NCBI GenBank assembly: GCA_050084515.1 | Contig: CM114272.1 | Coordinates: 14,384,001-14,448,000 of the forward strand | Length of the DNA: 64,000 bases | Direction of reading: 5' to 3' | Source of the DNA: Blasia pusilla | Taxonomy: Eukaryota; Marchantiophyta; Marchantiopsida; Blasiales | Shown here: positions 47,858-59,715 of the stretch, in pieces | Position numbering within the stretch: position 1 is the first letter of the stretch | Layout of the letters: every line of letters begins with the position of its first letter | Made by a program: the position numbers and the translations under genes | Notes under the pieces: generated by a model | Told to the model about the DNA's origin: nothing | The model's input: the letters and a program-made list of their open reading frames with translations, nothing else | Database searches by the model: none

Positions 47858-49245
47858 GCCACGGGTGCACCCCCAGCCAATGCCTGTACAGACCTTGTAG
47901 GCAATGGTCCAACTCGTGGACGTGACGGCATGGATGACACTCGCATTCGTCTCTGCTCAGCCATACCTAGGCTAACTATCCATGTTAGACAGTTGAGGTC
48001 CATCGCCTGCCCCAACACCTATCTCCGGGATGCCTCAATCATACTTGGCAGCGCCGTAGTACCTGTAGCAAACCCCATGGCACGCTCGCACTCATCTGCT
48101 GTAGGCTCCTCCAATGCTCGCGTCAACTCATCCCAAATCATGCCTTGCCCTCCTTGACAAAAGGCATGGGATGCTGGGAAGCTCACCAGCGTAGGTAAGG
48201 TTTCCCTGAACTCCCCCAACCTATTGGCCATCGCCAACAGTGGTCTATCATCTCGCGTCACCACCTGAGATCGACGCCCTCCGCCCAAAATAGCATCCAC
48301 TATGGATGTGGTGCTCTCTAGACTCCATTGTATGCTCGACTCAGTACCTCTGATGGTATTAAGTTTGTCCACCACATTCGTGGACGATGGGCGCAGGATC
48401 CAACTCTCGTTGAATCTAAAAACACAGCACGTCCCAACCAAGACCTCACGTGATGCACACTCATCATCACACATGCACGAGTGTCTCCAACAACGGCACG
48501 TTCTCCAAAATATACGCCGGAGAACATGTCTAACTCTCCTGCAAGTGTCGTACTACTCACAACATCTCCCAAAACATGCCTGACCTTAGATCCTGCAATC
48601 CAAACCCTCGGCCAGTTGATAAATGACCCTAACATGGCCATCTTGCAATCACCAAATGAATGGTGCCAATTCTATCTAGATCTTGCGCCCCCACCAAAAA
48701 GATGTCGACGGGTAGTGGATGTTGATATCCCCGTACTGCACATACCGCCAATAATTGAGGATACCTCTGGACCAATGTTGCTACGTGACGTAATGATACT
48801 CGCCGCACGGTCTCATCTCTCTCCACATAAAGGTACTGATGCACCTGTATGCCCATCTGCAACACTACAGCCAATCCGGTGCTTATCCCTCCGAAGAGAT
48901 CTAACACCCTAATACCCTCCTCTGGACACTTCCACACAAAATGGGTGTGGTTTCCACTCGGATCAACGTGTCCACTCTAGGAGCCCGATTGCCATCTGAC
49001 TCTCCCTGCTCCAGGATAAAGGCATGACTCCACGCCTGCCTCACGAGGTCATCAGCACTCCTTAGTAGCTCTTGAGTAGTACCCCACAATGGTGAAGAGG
49101 TCTTGCCAACATCGGAAGAGACACTCGCCATGGCCTGTCTCTCCATGGGACTATCCGCTACTGGGACATCCTCTGCATGTACGTTCCCCTCCAACAACTC
49201 TCCTCGCCATCTAACACTACCTGTGAAAGCTGCCAACGTGGTCAC
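47833..49245 (-). pseudogene. C5-cytosine DNA methyltransferase domain of element B
   Basis: Transfers methyl groups to cytosine C5 in DNA if active. In order along the minus strand: an N-terminal segment (LAAFTGSVRWRGELLEGNVH); motif I GIRVLDLFGGISTG with GLAVVLQMGIQV; an acidic VERDE segment as motif II; LVIARWPC for motif IV, with the catalytic Cys followed by a TAG stop at 48629-48631; motif VI YILENVPLL (about 48.50 kb); motif VIII GSCAHRPRMWWTNL (about 48.37 kb); and a tail with ECERAMGF and LGQAMDLNCLTWI (motif X-like). The canonical I-IV-VI-VIII-X order resembles DNMT3, unlike the permuted order of plant DRM. Frameshifts and stops make this copy dead. Confidence 0.85.
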
Positions 49246-49299
49246 AGACTCGTCTCGTGCGATCGAACTGCATGGGTAGCTAACTCATCTGCCCGTCAC

Positions 49300-50058
49300 G
49301 TGACCGCCACCTTGGCCGATAAGCAACTGTCTCCTCCCAAAAGTCAAGGATGAATCCTAGGGTATATAACACTATACTCTCCACCAACACATCGTATCAC
49401 TCAGTGGTGTCATAATCGCACGTGTGCACACCACAACACTATCCGTCGCATGCTCTGGCTGGACTCTGACAACTATCTCCTGTCCAGTCATTTATTGCAT
49501 GAATGACACGCCCCCAATCAAGGTCTGTATCAGGAAGGGACAAGGTTCAATGTCGGCCTTCCGTAACCCCAATGCTAAACACGCCGCCTTCCCTAACATC
49601 AAGGGTTGCGCTCCTGAATCAAGTAGGACGCGCTACAGGTGGTATACTCTCTCCGTCGAACTAACCAAGAAAAATAATCCAGCTCGGTTATCTAGTAACA
49701 CCACTCCAGGTGTCACCACTGCTCGCTCTATGGCCGGCCGAGCTGGCATATCTACCAACTTCGCCGTCGCTGCATGCCATGACTCTGTGGGGAACGTCTC
49801 GAGCACCGGCTCTGAGGGAAAGTCCACCACCTCGTCAACTACCTCTGAACAAGAACCAGGCACCATCCACGCTCACACAACGTGGCGGCTAGCCGAAACA
49901 CCTAAGCTGGTCCAACTCCCAACGTCGCCAACTCTATGGCGGAAAAAAGTGGAGTTTGACTCACTCAAGTGGCCACCTCTAACACTATGGTCGACATTGA
50001 CTCCACTCGAGCCGGCATAGGAGTTGTCATCCCAAATCCTTGTGATGTAGACGTACAT
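49300..50058 (-). pseudogene. Element B aspartic protease region
   Basis: RVLLDSGAQPLMLGKAAC gives the retropepsin DSG catalytic motif (about 49.61 kb), preceded by ATAKLVDMPARPAIER and TPGVVLLDNRAG. It lies between gag and methyltransferase. Stops interrupt it. Confidence 0.75.
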
Positions 50059-51370
50059 GCTTGAGCTGTAGGCAGTGCTGGTTTAGGGTGCCAGGTCAGG
50101 CTATGAGGTAGAAGTTGGAGCCACACTAGCTACTCATGGCTCCGTGCCTTCCCTAAGTTGCATCATCGTCATGGCAGCAATCCTCTGCTCCAAGTGATCG
50201 ATGCGTGAGATAAGTGCCAGCTTTGGTGCTCTTGCTCCATCTCCTTTGGCTGGTGGCGGTCCTCTACCACCACGTCTAGGAAGAACTCCCCGACCTCCTC
50301 CAGGACGAGCGCCTCCAAGCCCTCGGCCTACCTCTAGACATGCCTCTCGACGAAGGTCAAAACATCTATCCCTAGTGTGACCATATATGTGGCAATAGTC
50401 ACACAGAAGCTGTGGTGGGGCATCCTGTATGGCTCCTGAGCAATCAGAGGCGCTCGTGGTCCTCTCCCATGCTGTGTGCACTCTCTCTGCCTATGGGCCC
50501 CTCCACACGTCCAACAAGACAACATTTGTCCCTGCTGGGCAACATCTATAGGTACGGGTCGTTGCCTCATAGGCTCACAGTACATGGCCTGCTCTCTGGG
50601 CACAGTGGCCCGTTCCCGTGGTACTAGTGCTCACTATGGCACCTCTGGGGTCACCTTCACTCGTCGACCCGTCGACTTTTGAGAAAATCCACCAATCACT
50701 ACCTTCTCCTCACTCATGTTGAGCTCAATACGCTCAGACAACTCAAAGACCAGCTTCAATGTGGGCTTCGCTGTGTGAATTAGCACCGCATCCCGGACTC
50801 TCCTTCGTAGTTCTCAATCCAAAACCCCGTACCAATATTGGACTGACTACGCCTCCGTCACTCCATATGTAGCAAGGATCAGCCTCCTCATGTGCGTGAA
50901 TGCCTCTCTCAGGCTCTCACCCAATCGTCACTGAAAATCTTGTAGACTCTTCAGCTTGTCCGTGCATACACCCAGATAGTTCTTCCCAACTGTTGGAAGA
51001 ACTCCACTGTGGGACTGAAGCTGGGTGGCCCTCTACCACCAGAGGTCCATGAAAGGGTTGAACCGTGTCGGAGTCCGTATCTCTTGGAAGTCGTACCACG
51101 TGTCGAACTCCTGGATAAAATCATCTAAGTCGATGGTGCCCACTGCACCCAAGAAACGACGCATGCCCCGATGGCCCATGTCGTCCAACTCCTGCCAAGT
51201 GATAATGCCTCCATTTGCGATCTCGTTACCAGACCCGATGTGTAGTGATGATAATCCAACCACGGATGGATGTTGTGGTAGCTCCTCATTCGTAACCCCT
51301 CAGTATCTCACTCCACTTTGTGTCAAACCACTACTACTGCTCGCACTACCCTATTCTTCCAAACCCTAGA
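50058..51370 (-). pseudogene. Element B gag
   Basis: Capsid-like segment GAVGTIDLDDFIQEFDTWYD (about 51.13 kb). A nucleocapsid CCHC knuckle CDYCHIYGHTRDRC (about 50.39 kb) is followed by an RG-rich tail. Homologous to gag of element C, and broken by frameshifts. Confidence 0.75.
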
Positions 51371-53371
51371 AGAACGTCGGGATGATAACCGTGTCTCAGC
51401 CGCTCAAGCACTCAAATTCATCGAGAGACTCCCACACTCCTCACTAGCTCACATGTGCTTACGTCAATCCCGTGATGACACACCCATCCTCATGCACACT
51501 CAACACTCAGGCTCACCATGAGCCTCCCAATAACTCACTTAACCTACCAACACGCTCGGCTCATACATTCGACCCCTACTCGAAAATCACCGTATATCCA
51601 CCAACATGCTACACATGAAAAGAGTCTAACCTCGTCAACATCACTTCACCCACCTAGCACCAGCTACTACCCGATACCGAGCACTCTCAATCACATAAGA
51701 TAAGTGCGGAAAAAAAATAGGAATCAAATGGGTAACCTGATCACGCCCTCCAACCCAGTGCACAGTCAACACTCACTCCTCCACTTGATATGACAACCTC
51801 CGCAACACAACACTATCTTCGACCACCACATCGACGTCAAAATCAGACGCCCTCCATCAACCTCAACTCATCATCCAAACACAACCGCCAAGATCGGGCG
51901 CCCTACTACACGCCTCCATCAAAATCATCGCAAACCCCAACCACGCCCAAGATAGATCACGTCCGAAATATCTCTCTGCCCAGCCCCAGACGCGCCTCGC
52001 AACCTCAACTCAACGCCATCCAAACACAACCTTGCTCGTCTTTGACGACACCCGCGCCGCTATCATGTTGCCCTACTACACCCACCATGGCCCCTACTAC
52101 ACCCGCCGCTCTGCCCCTACCTAGTATGATCCAACCACATACATGATTACTACGTCCCTACCATATCCGCTCCTCCACGTTGCAACTACGTAAGGGGAAA
52201 AAAAGGGCCAAGCGCTTGGACCATAATGGCCCTAGAGCCCTAAATGCAGGGGTGGGGGGGGCAAGGGCAGGTAAACTCCTCCACACCTCGCTAACTCGCC
52301 GCTCAACTCAAAGAATTGTTCTTTGATCACTCCACCGGCTCCAACCTAAGTCCGCACTCGGCCCTTCCTACTCTAGTGAGCTATGACCTAACCCTAGTCT
52401 CTACTTGACTTCCTAATCGCCTTTACTAGACAACCCCCCCGGTGGCTGCAAGGCTAAGCTCTCCTTTCCCTCTCCTTCCTGACATCCTGCCTTCATCCAA
52501 AGATCAAGTCAACACTACACACCTTGCTACACTCCAAAGACATCATGTGTCCGCAACATTCGCTGTTGCCGCTCTACTCTACGATCAAGCTAGCACGACT
52601 GGCAAAATCATCCACGAAGAAAATTGAGCATGGCTTCGACCCTCCACGAATCTTCCGAACATAAAAATGACCAAAAAAATGCCAACCAGCGTCTCCCGGG
52701 GCTCCCCACCGAGGCAACTTACTTGCCTACCGGCAAACAACGAATTCCAACCAGCCCCTCGACATCTTTCTTATGTAAAAATAAAGAGTAGTAAAAATGG
52801 CACACCCCGCCTAAAACTCCACTCCTCAATCTACATTGTGGTGCGAATCCACATCGTCATACAACATACATCGCTGACATACCATACTCACATACATACA
52901 TAACATAGATGAGAGCATCCACAAACACAAGTGTATCACAACTGGAAATCCGTGAAAGACCTACTGTCATAAAACACGTATAGAATGACATACAATCAAG
53001 CCAAACCCACTTCACGATGGGAGAATCTAGGTCGACTCTACCATCCTCCCCACACGGAGAATATGTGGAAACACCAGCAGCCAAGAGCTCTACTCACTAC
53101 CAAGATGCAAAATACTACTCTCCTCCGCATCTCCAACCGATGCCTCTACCATCTAGAGTAGCCATCCAGAGTCCACCCTCATTACAAGGGGTGGAAGACC
53201 CACGATCACATAGTCCAAGTCGACCTCTCAACCCATCAAGATCAAGGTTAGCAACTCCAGGTCGAAGCCATACCAAGACTCAAAATCCAAGTCAAAAATT
53301 CAGGTCCATGGCCTGACCCAACACATGACGTCATATAAAGCCTCGAAATAGAAGCAACCATGTGCTCATCA
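51371..53371. other. Non-coding leader of element B and junction with element C
   Basis: No coding domain. A string with CTCAACTCAAAGAA and TTCTTTGA near 52.3 kb recurs near 59.09 kb. A TGTGGTGCG-type diverged terminal block starts at 52837. A block starting AAATCCGTGAAAGACC at 52942 recurs at 58923. These shared blocks mark leader or LTR material, but their order differs between B and C, so rearrangement has occurred. Confidence 0.5.
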
Positions 53372-54849
53372 TCATGTTGTGTCAACACCAATAGCAAATC
53401 CCATCGCACGCTCTCTCTCAGATCGCCACCAACCGGGCCTTAGGCTCCACAAAAGCTCTCTCCCGATCATCTCCCCAAGGCCACTCTTGACATATGAGAA
53501 TGGTTCCCATACAAGCGCCAATCCCGGACCACCTTCCTCGCAAACCACTGGATAGGCATGTGTACTCAACACGAGGAAAACTCACAAATATGGGTAGTGC
53601 CATCCTAGGCTCGCCCACCAGTGTTCACACCAAGATATGCCATGGGTGACCGATCAATAACCTCACCACTTGAGAAAGTCGCCCATCATCCAAGATACTA
53701 TCCATCTTAAGGCAAGGATCCCCAAAGGGTAAGAATTTGCATCATATGCTCTTGCTCGACGAGAACCTCCCTAGGCAACAAGTTTGTCCACCACAAGCGT
53801 GGACTATGTGCACGCAAATTGAGCCAACATCCGCCTATCCGTGTAGTTGCCATGCATCCAACAACACCTCCATGGTCCAATCCAAGACCGCACTCATGAA
53901 TACTCGCCATCATCCAGACGGAAGTTCGACCAGAGAACCCAACTCCTTCATGTATCACCCAACAATGGAACATTCTCCATAATGTAAGCAAGAGCACGTG
54001 CCGATGAACCTCAAGATGTCGCTACACCACATCCGTAACATCTCCCATGAGCAACAATCGAGACCTAGGGTCATGTAATCCCTCACCACGCCACCAAAGA
54101 CGTATGACTCGACATGGCCATCCAAAGAATCACCAAATCCACAAGACCAACCTCTCAAGGTCCTATACTCCCAACAATGCAATGTGTGATGGTAAAACAC
54201 ATGAGAATCGTACATAAGCCCGGTACAGAGGCACGAGGAATAGCCGATGGCGGCAACAACTCAAGATATCTCCAAGCATCAATCGACCAATATGCTCGGA
54301 ACCTAGAACCTACAAGTTTGTCGGGATGAGACTCTCGGGCCGTCTCATCTCGCTCGCCACATACAAGATGTCGTAACATCTCGAGAACAATCGAGACCAG
54401 AATACCGGCAAAGACGTATGACTCGACTGGCAACATCCAGCAATCACCAAACCAAGACCAACCCTCTCAAGGTCCTAATCCCACCAAAGAGATCTAACAC
54501 ACAAATGCCCTCCGGGATGAGATGGGCCGTCTCGCCATACAATGGGTGTAGTATCCAAAGGGGATAACCCAACTGGACCACAAGTAGGAGTTCGCCGTGG
54601 GGCCTCCTCTTCCTCGTGAGGTATAACAGCCTCACACCAAGCCTCCTGCACTAGGCGATCAGCCTCCTGCAGTAGTGCACCGCCTGAACTCCAAAGTGGC
54701 ACATCCAACGATGAGGATGCCACTGCTGCAAAAATAGGGACCTCCTCTACCTCCTCATGCGCAGGAGAATCCATAGCAGAAACATTACCCTCCAAAAAGT
54801 CTCCTGACCAAGATACTACTCCACTAAAACCAGCCACAGATGCTAACAT
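53372..54849 (-). pseudogene. C5-cytosine DNA methyltransferase domain of element C
   Basis: Same layout as element B. N-terminal SVAGFSGVVSWSGDFLEGNV; motif I GICVLDLFGGI (about 54.50 kb); a GERDET segment (about 54.35 kb); a motif IV region near 54.11 kb where a one-base shift separates LVILW from WPCR; motif VI YIMENVPLLGDT (about 53.98 kb); motif VIII as AHSPRLWWTNLLP (about 53.79 kb); and a tail with SERERAMGF (about 53.41 kb). A partial duplication of about 315 bp repeats the motif IV flank (54099-54164 and 54413-54480). Dead, but a second independent copy. Confidence 0.78.
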
Positions 54850-54870
54850 TGTTGGGGAAGACCCTCCTGG

Positions 54871-55882
54871 TCAAGCCCCATAAATAAATCTCACAGGAAC
54901 TTGGCTCATACGTCCATCCCCGGACTGCCAACCAGGTCTATAAGATGCTGTCTCAGTCCAGTAATCCATCTGAAAACCCATCGGGTACAATACTGCTCCT
55001 CCAACTAGTACATCATACCACTCGGCTGATGTGACTACCGCAGATACTCCCAACCGGGAGCTATCAGTCGCATGATCTGGTCTCAACTGTACAGATAACT
55101 TCTCCCGTGTCATGAATTGAGACCTATCATTGGCTCCTCCAAGTGATGTTTGAATCTGGAATGGGGGTGGGCTCTGACCTCCAACTACCCAAACCAATAC
55201 ATGCCGCCTTTCCCAACATCAAAGGTTGGGCACCAGAGTCTAACAAGACTCTATCTGGTCTATACACCTGTCCTGTAGGACTCACCAATCGGAATATCCC
55301 ACTCTGATTGTCCAACATACATACACCAGGTGTAAGCCTCTCACAATCAATGGCTGGCCGGGCTGATAATGCATCCATCTTCGCCGTTGCTGCCTGCCAA
55401 GTAGCACTGGTACTCAATGCTACACCTGACATAGAGGGTCGCTCCACCGCAACATCCTCATCCACCTCAGCACGTGTAGCATTAACACCCCCACGTTCAC
55501 ACAACGTGGCTGCTAGCTGAAATATATGAGCTAAGTCAACTCCTAAAGCTATCAGCTCCGTGGCCGAAAACAATGGGAATCCCAACGCTAAAGTTGCCAT
55601 CCGCAATACTGCACTGGATGCTGCATCCATGTCTACTACACGCGATGTAGATGCCTCAGTCCCCACTTTCGGCTCAATAGGCTGAGTAGGAACCATGGAT
55701 GGAGTCCTTAGCACCTCAGACAACAAGAATGACTGGGGAAGCCTAGCCTGCCTCCCAGCCTCACCCCTATGTGGGTCCAACTCACAAGAGAGCACCACGT
55801 GGCTCGACGCTCGAGTGGCTCCTCTCGAATCGCAGCGGTGATGCCTCAACCTTTGTCGCACTCGCCATATAAGAGAGATCAT
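54871..55882 (-). pseudogene. Element C aspartic protease
   Basis: VYRPDRVLLDSGAQPLMLGK carries the DSG active-site motif (about 55.25 kb). Downstream, AEWYDVLVGGAVLYPMGF and YRPGWQSGDGR resemble the retropepsin C-terminal part. The frame shifts once between these parts. It runs straight into the methyltransferase N-terminal segment. Confidence 0.8.
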
Positions 55883-57447
55883 CCCTCCATAAGAGGTGGA
55901 AGCCCTGCTCCCGAACTCCGATCTATGCCGGATACCACCATAGTAGCCAACTCCGCTCCAATCTGCTCAATCCTGGCAGACCATAGTCGACTTGTCGTAG
56001 TGGTAGGGGTAGCCACTATAGGCTCTCCAACCACTGGTCCACCTCTACCACCCCTACCACCTCTACCACCTCGGCCTCTCGGAGCTACTCCACCACGGCC
56101 GCGGCCTGATCTCAACTCTGGATGAAGATCAAAGCAATGCTCTCGAGGATGACCTGGTCTCCCGCAATGATCACATTGAGTTGGGGCCGACTGAGGCCCA
56201 TCCTCCAAAGTCCGTCTCCCATCCTCTTGGGGACAAAACTTCCTTACATGATCACCTCCACATGTCCAACATGACTGTCCTTGCTACGGGGCAGCAAATG
56301 AAGGAAATGGTCTCTGCGCAAGTGTCCCTCTAGGACTTGACTGAGGTCGTGTGTACCCCCCACGACTCCCACTACTACTACCACCACCACTACTATGAGA
56401 CTATGAGGTGGGCTGCTGAACACGAGAAGTAGTAGTTGTATCCCTATTGAATGCGGATGTCACCACTCTCTCCTTCACCATGTTAAGCTCAATCTTCTCA
56501 GATAGAGCAAACACATGGGTCAATGTGGGTGAATCATCAGTCATAAGAGTAGCATCACGTACCCTACGGTGCAAATCTCTGTCCAAGATCCCATACCAAA
56601 ACTGGACTGCTGAGCCTCAGTCACACTCTGGGAAACTGAAATCAAGCGTCGCATACGAGTGTATGCCTCACGAAGACTCTCACCAATCTTTCGCTCAAAT
56701 TCCTGAAGACTCCTCAACTTCTCTGTCTTCACTCCCTATTAGTTCTTCTTCAACCTCTTGAAGAACTTTGCCACCGGGCTGAACGATGGTGGGGCACTAG
56801 TACCTCTACTAGTACTCCCACTAGTATCTCCATGGGTACCTCCACGGGTACCCCCACTCCGGCTCGTACTCGTACCACTCAACGTCGGGTTGGCTGGCAT
56901 AGTAGGAGCACTTCTACCAATACCACCATGTGTGATAGACACATAGCCTGGAGACCAATATTGTCTCCACGCCTCAATCTTAGCAACATGGTCCTTTCTA
57001 AACTCATGGTAATCATCCATGTGTGGTCCTTCCAAGTGCTGAAACAACCCCTTCCAAGCCAAGAAGGGTGTAAACAACGTGACGTTCCGCAACATCTGCA
57101 TATCACACCACGTATCAAACTCCTGCATGAAGTCCTCCAACTCAATGGTGCCCACTGCACCCGAGTATCGTCGTGGGCCCTTCATGGCCCCATATCCACC
57201 GTCCATGTCCCAAATCAATGGAGCTGCAACACTCGATAACAACGTAGAAGACTCGGTGTTTGGAACACCCTCGTCCTCCTCTTCATCAACCGTCAGAAGT
57301 GGAAAATGTAGCCGATACCTAAATCCACTCCGTGTGAAACCACCACTGTCCGCACCACGGTCCCCAACCAGACCATCCGACAACTCCGTGATGACCAACG
57401 CCGATGCCGCACCACCACCAAATTACCACCACCAAATAACCATATGA
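55879..57447 (-). pseudogene. Element C gag
   Basis: Capsid part with GAVGTIELEDFMQEFDTWCD and WKGLFQHLEGPHMDDYHEF. A linker rich in GGTRGGT repeats is followed by PVAKFFKRLKKN, stops, then EFERKIGESLREAYTRMRRL. A nucleocapsid CCHC knuckle CDHCGRPGHPREHC is followed by an RG-rich tail (about 56.05-56.18 kb). A few frameshifts. Confidence 0.82.
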
Positions 57448-59456
57448 CGTCGATGTCGCTATACTATTCTAGCTCTACTAGCTATGGGTGTAGGCAACCT
57501 AACCTGTCATCACCACAAGAAGCCTCCCATGGTCTACTGGTCATCACTCGAGCCTCACTATGGATAGCACACAGGACTAACACTACTCTGGAAATCAACG
57601 TCAACCCTAACAATGGGCGCGCAAGCAAGAAGCAACGATGGAGGGGATCCAAACACAGGAAGTCCAACGACAACCCTCCAATCACAAATGGAAATCAAGG
57701 TAACATAATCCAACAAACGTGGTGCCTCCTGAATCCACAAAACCCACCACACAATTCTAACGCAATAGCTACTCCGCCGCGGGTCGATGACGTGCTAGTC
57801 GAACTCGCAGCACCTGAAAATATCACTTGCATGGAGAGGCTACACCATACTATGCGCTAGAGGTACATCAACCAAAAACCTGAGATGCATAAAATGCCTA
57901 ACACATCTCCGTACAGCACCAAATGAGCTACAATAGTGTGTACACTGGCATAGTTAAGAACTCAGCAGTTAAGCGTCTTCCAGGTAGAATAGCCCAAATA
58001 TGGATGACCAGTTATGCAACACTCAAATCACAAATCCTGCAAAAATTGCCTCATGCCCAAGCAAGCAAGCTTGCTAGCTTGCTCCTTGCTCCTTACTCCG
58101 CCTCTCACGCCCACTCGCCCCGAGCTACCACGAGTTGCCTCGAAACCTCGAAGCGCCGAGAAATGCTCGAGACATGCCCCGTTTGCCACGCTTCTCCATG
58201 CTTCGCTATGGAGAGAGGCCCAATCAGGGCGCCCCCAACAGGATAGGCGTCTCCAAAAATGAACGAGTCACCAACCAACCAGCCCCTCCGATCCGTTGTC
58301 CACCATAGCCAGACCTTGAGCTAGTCCGCGAAATTTTGATCAGCAATTTCTTCACAAATCCGTGACCAAAATAAAATCTGTTTCAACCAGAATTCAATTG
58401 ACCACCATTGCTATCTCTCCACAAAAAATCAGCTACAACCGAGCTCTGTACTTCGAGCTAAAAATCAGACAAACTTGTTGTCCATACACCTCCAGAATCG
58501 CAAATCCGATAGCGCTTTCGCCAAGTTTCATGCACGCAGAAATCCGCAACGCTCCACACACTCAAGCAGATAGCTTCACATGAGATCACAATACAAGTAG
58601 CAACAGGAACCTCTCACCCGATCTGGATGAACTTCAACAGAGCTTCCGCACTCCAAGCTCTCCACATCAGAAAACCGTCGAACACGAACCACAATCTTCA
58701 ATCCTTGATAACTTCCAACTCCCTTGACGAAACCCGGCGATCTAAAACGCGTTGGAAAGCTCTCAGCAAGGCGCTTCTTTTCCAGCCAACCACGCACCAG
58801 ATTCACACCTCCAACATAGGCCACAAGCCACGAACATCCATGGCTGAGTACACAATCAACCCTAACCATATCCTACTGATCTACAATCGAAGCTACCATC
58901 GATCTACGTCAGTTCTTTGAGTGAAATCCGTGAAAGACCTACTGTCATAAAACACGTATAGAATCACATACAATCAAGCCAAACCCACTCCACGATAGGA
59001 GAATCTAGGTCGAAGCTTGCGGGAAACACCATAGCTAAGAGCTCTACTCACTATCAAGGCTAACTCCCAACGCAACACGCTCAACTCAAAGAACTGACTG
59101 TTCTTTGAGTGCACTCCACCTTATATCCTCCAACCTAAGAGCGGGCCCTACTAGGAAAGTCACCCCCAACTGAGTAACCCCCAACCCTATGTATGAAACC
59201 GCATCTCTACCAAGTCACTACGGTCCTACATAAGGAATGGCCTCTACTAGCACACTATACTCTACGACATAATCCGTATGGTCATGACAACATTGGCATA
59301 TCGAGCCTCGTCCACCATGCGCTATCAAGGAATCTGGATGCTAGCACCCTAGTCCTATCTCACACACATACAAAAGAGGTGCTCTAACGGCCCAACATGA
59401 GAAAGATGGCTTGGGAAAGTCATTTTCCTCCCTTATGTAGGATTGGGATTTTGGTT
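57448..59456. other. Leader of element C, non-coding
   Basis: No coding domain. The 58923-59075 block is shared with 52942-53100. A minus-strand TATA-like GGATATAAGG lies at 59119-59128 and could belong to an LTR promoter. Confidence 0.45.
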
Positions 59457-59715
59457 CTTCCCCTAAAAATAGCTATCCTCCTGGTAACGTGCGCGCACAA
59501 GTTACCATGGGCGGGTGACCTGGTCAACAAGTCACCTGGCTATGAAAGAATTCAACAGGAAAGTTGTCAGAAACAAAGTTCCTAACACAATGGACCTATG
59601 CTCAACCTCATCCGACACCGTGGGACAAAGTTACGCTCAAGATAGTCCGTTGGCTCTTATGCCCTATCCACGATAGATCTCGGCCTATCGGCAACTCACA
59701 TGTGACAATGCTTTG
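59457..59715. repeat. Gypsy leader/LTR-related block, right copy
   Basis: Counterpart of 39563-39796, with one extra stretch of about 23 bp (near CACCTGGCTATGAAAG). Together they bracket the minus-strand gypsy block. Confidence 0.55.

Larger units (their letters stand above)
43691..53100 (-). mobile_element. Ty3/gypsy element B carrying a DNA methyltransferase and a PHD finger
   Basis: The most complete copy. Minus-strand order: leader (about 53.1-51.4 kb), gag with CCHC knuckle (51.4-50.1), protease (50.05-49.3), methyltransferase (49.25-47.83), a duplicated gag/methyltransferase segment (47.86-47.39), RT and RNase H (47.27-45.57), integrase (45.55-44.75), PHD finger (44.35-44.0), polypurine tract and terminal block. 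The 5' boundary is uncertain. A block at 52942-53100 recurs at 58923-59075 at a similar distance upstream of the gag of element C, so it probably belongs to the leader or LTR. Stops and frameshifts occur throughout. Confidence 0.8.

Noticed and set aside
46905-48157. Many + strand open frames across the methyltransferase/RT region
   Set aside because: The minus strand carries the conserved motifs; the + frames are antisense shadows.
43691-49245. A host DNA methyltransferase gene interrupted by a transposon
   Set aside because: The domain recurs at the same place, between protease and RT, in a second element, so it belongs to the element.
51518-52146. + strand Thr/Pro/Ser-rich open frames
   Set aside because: Low-complexity translation of C-rich leader sequence with no family match.
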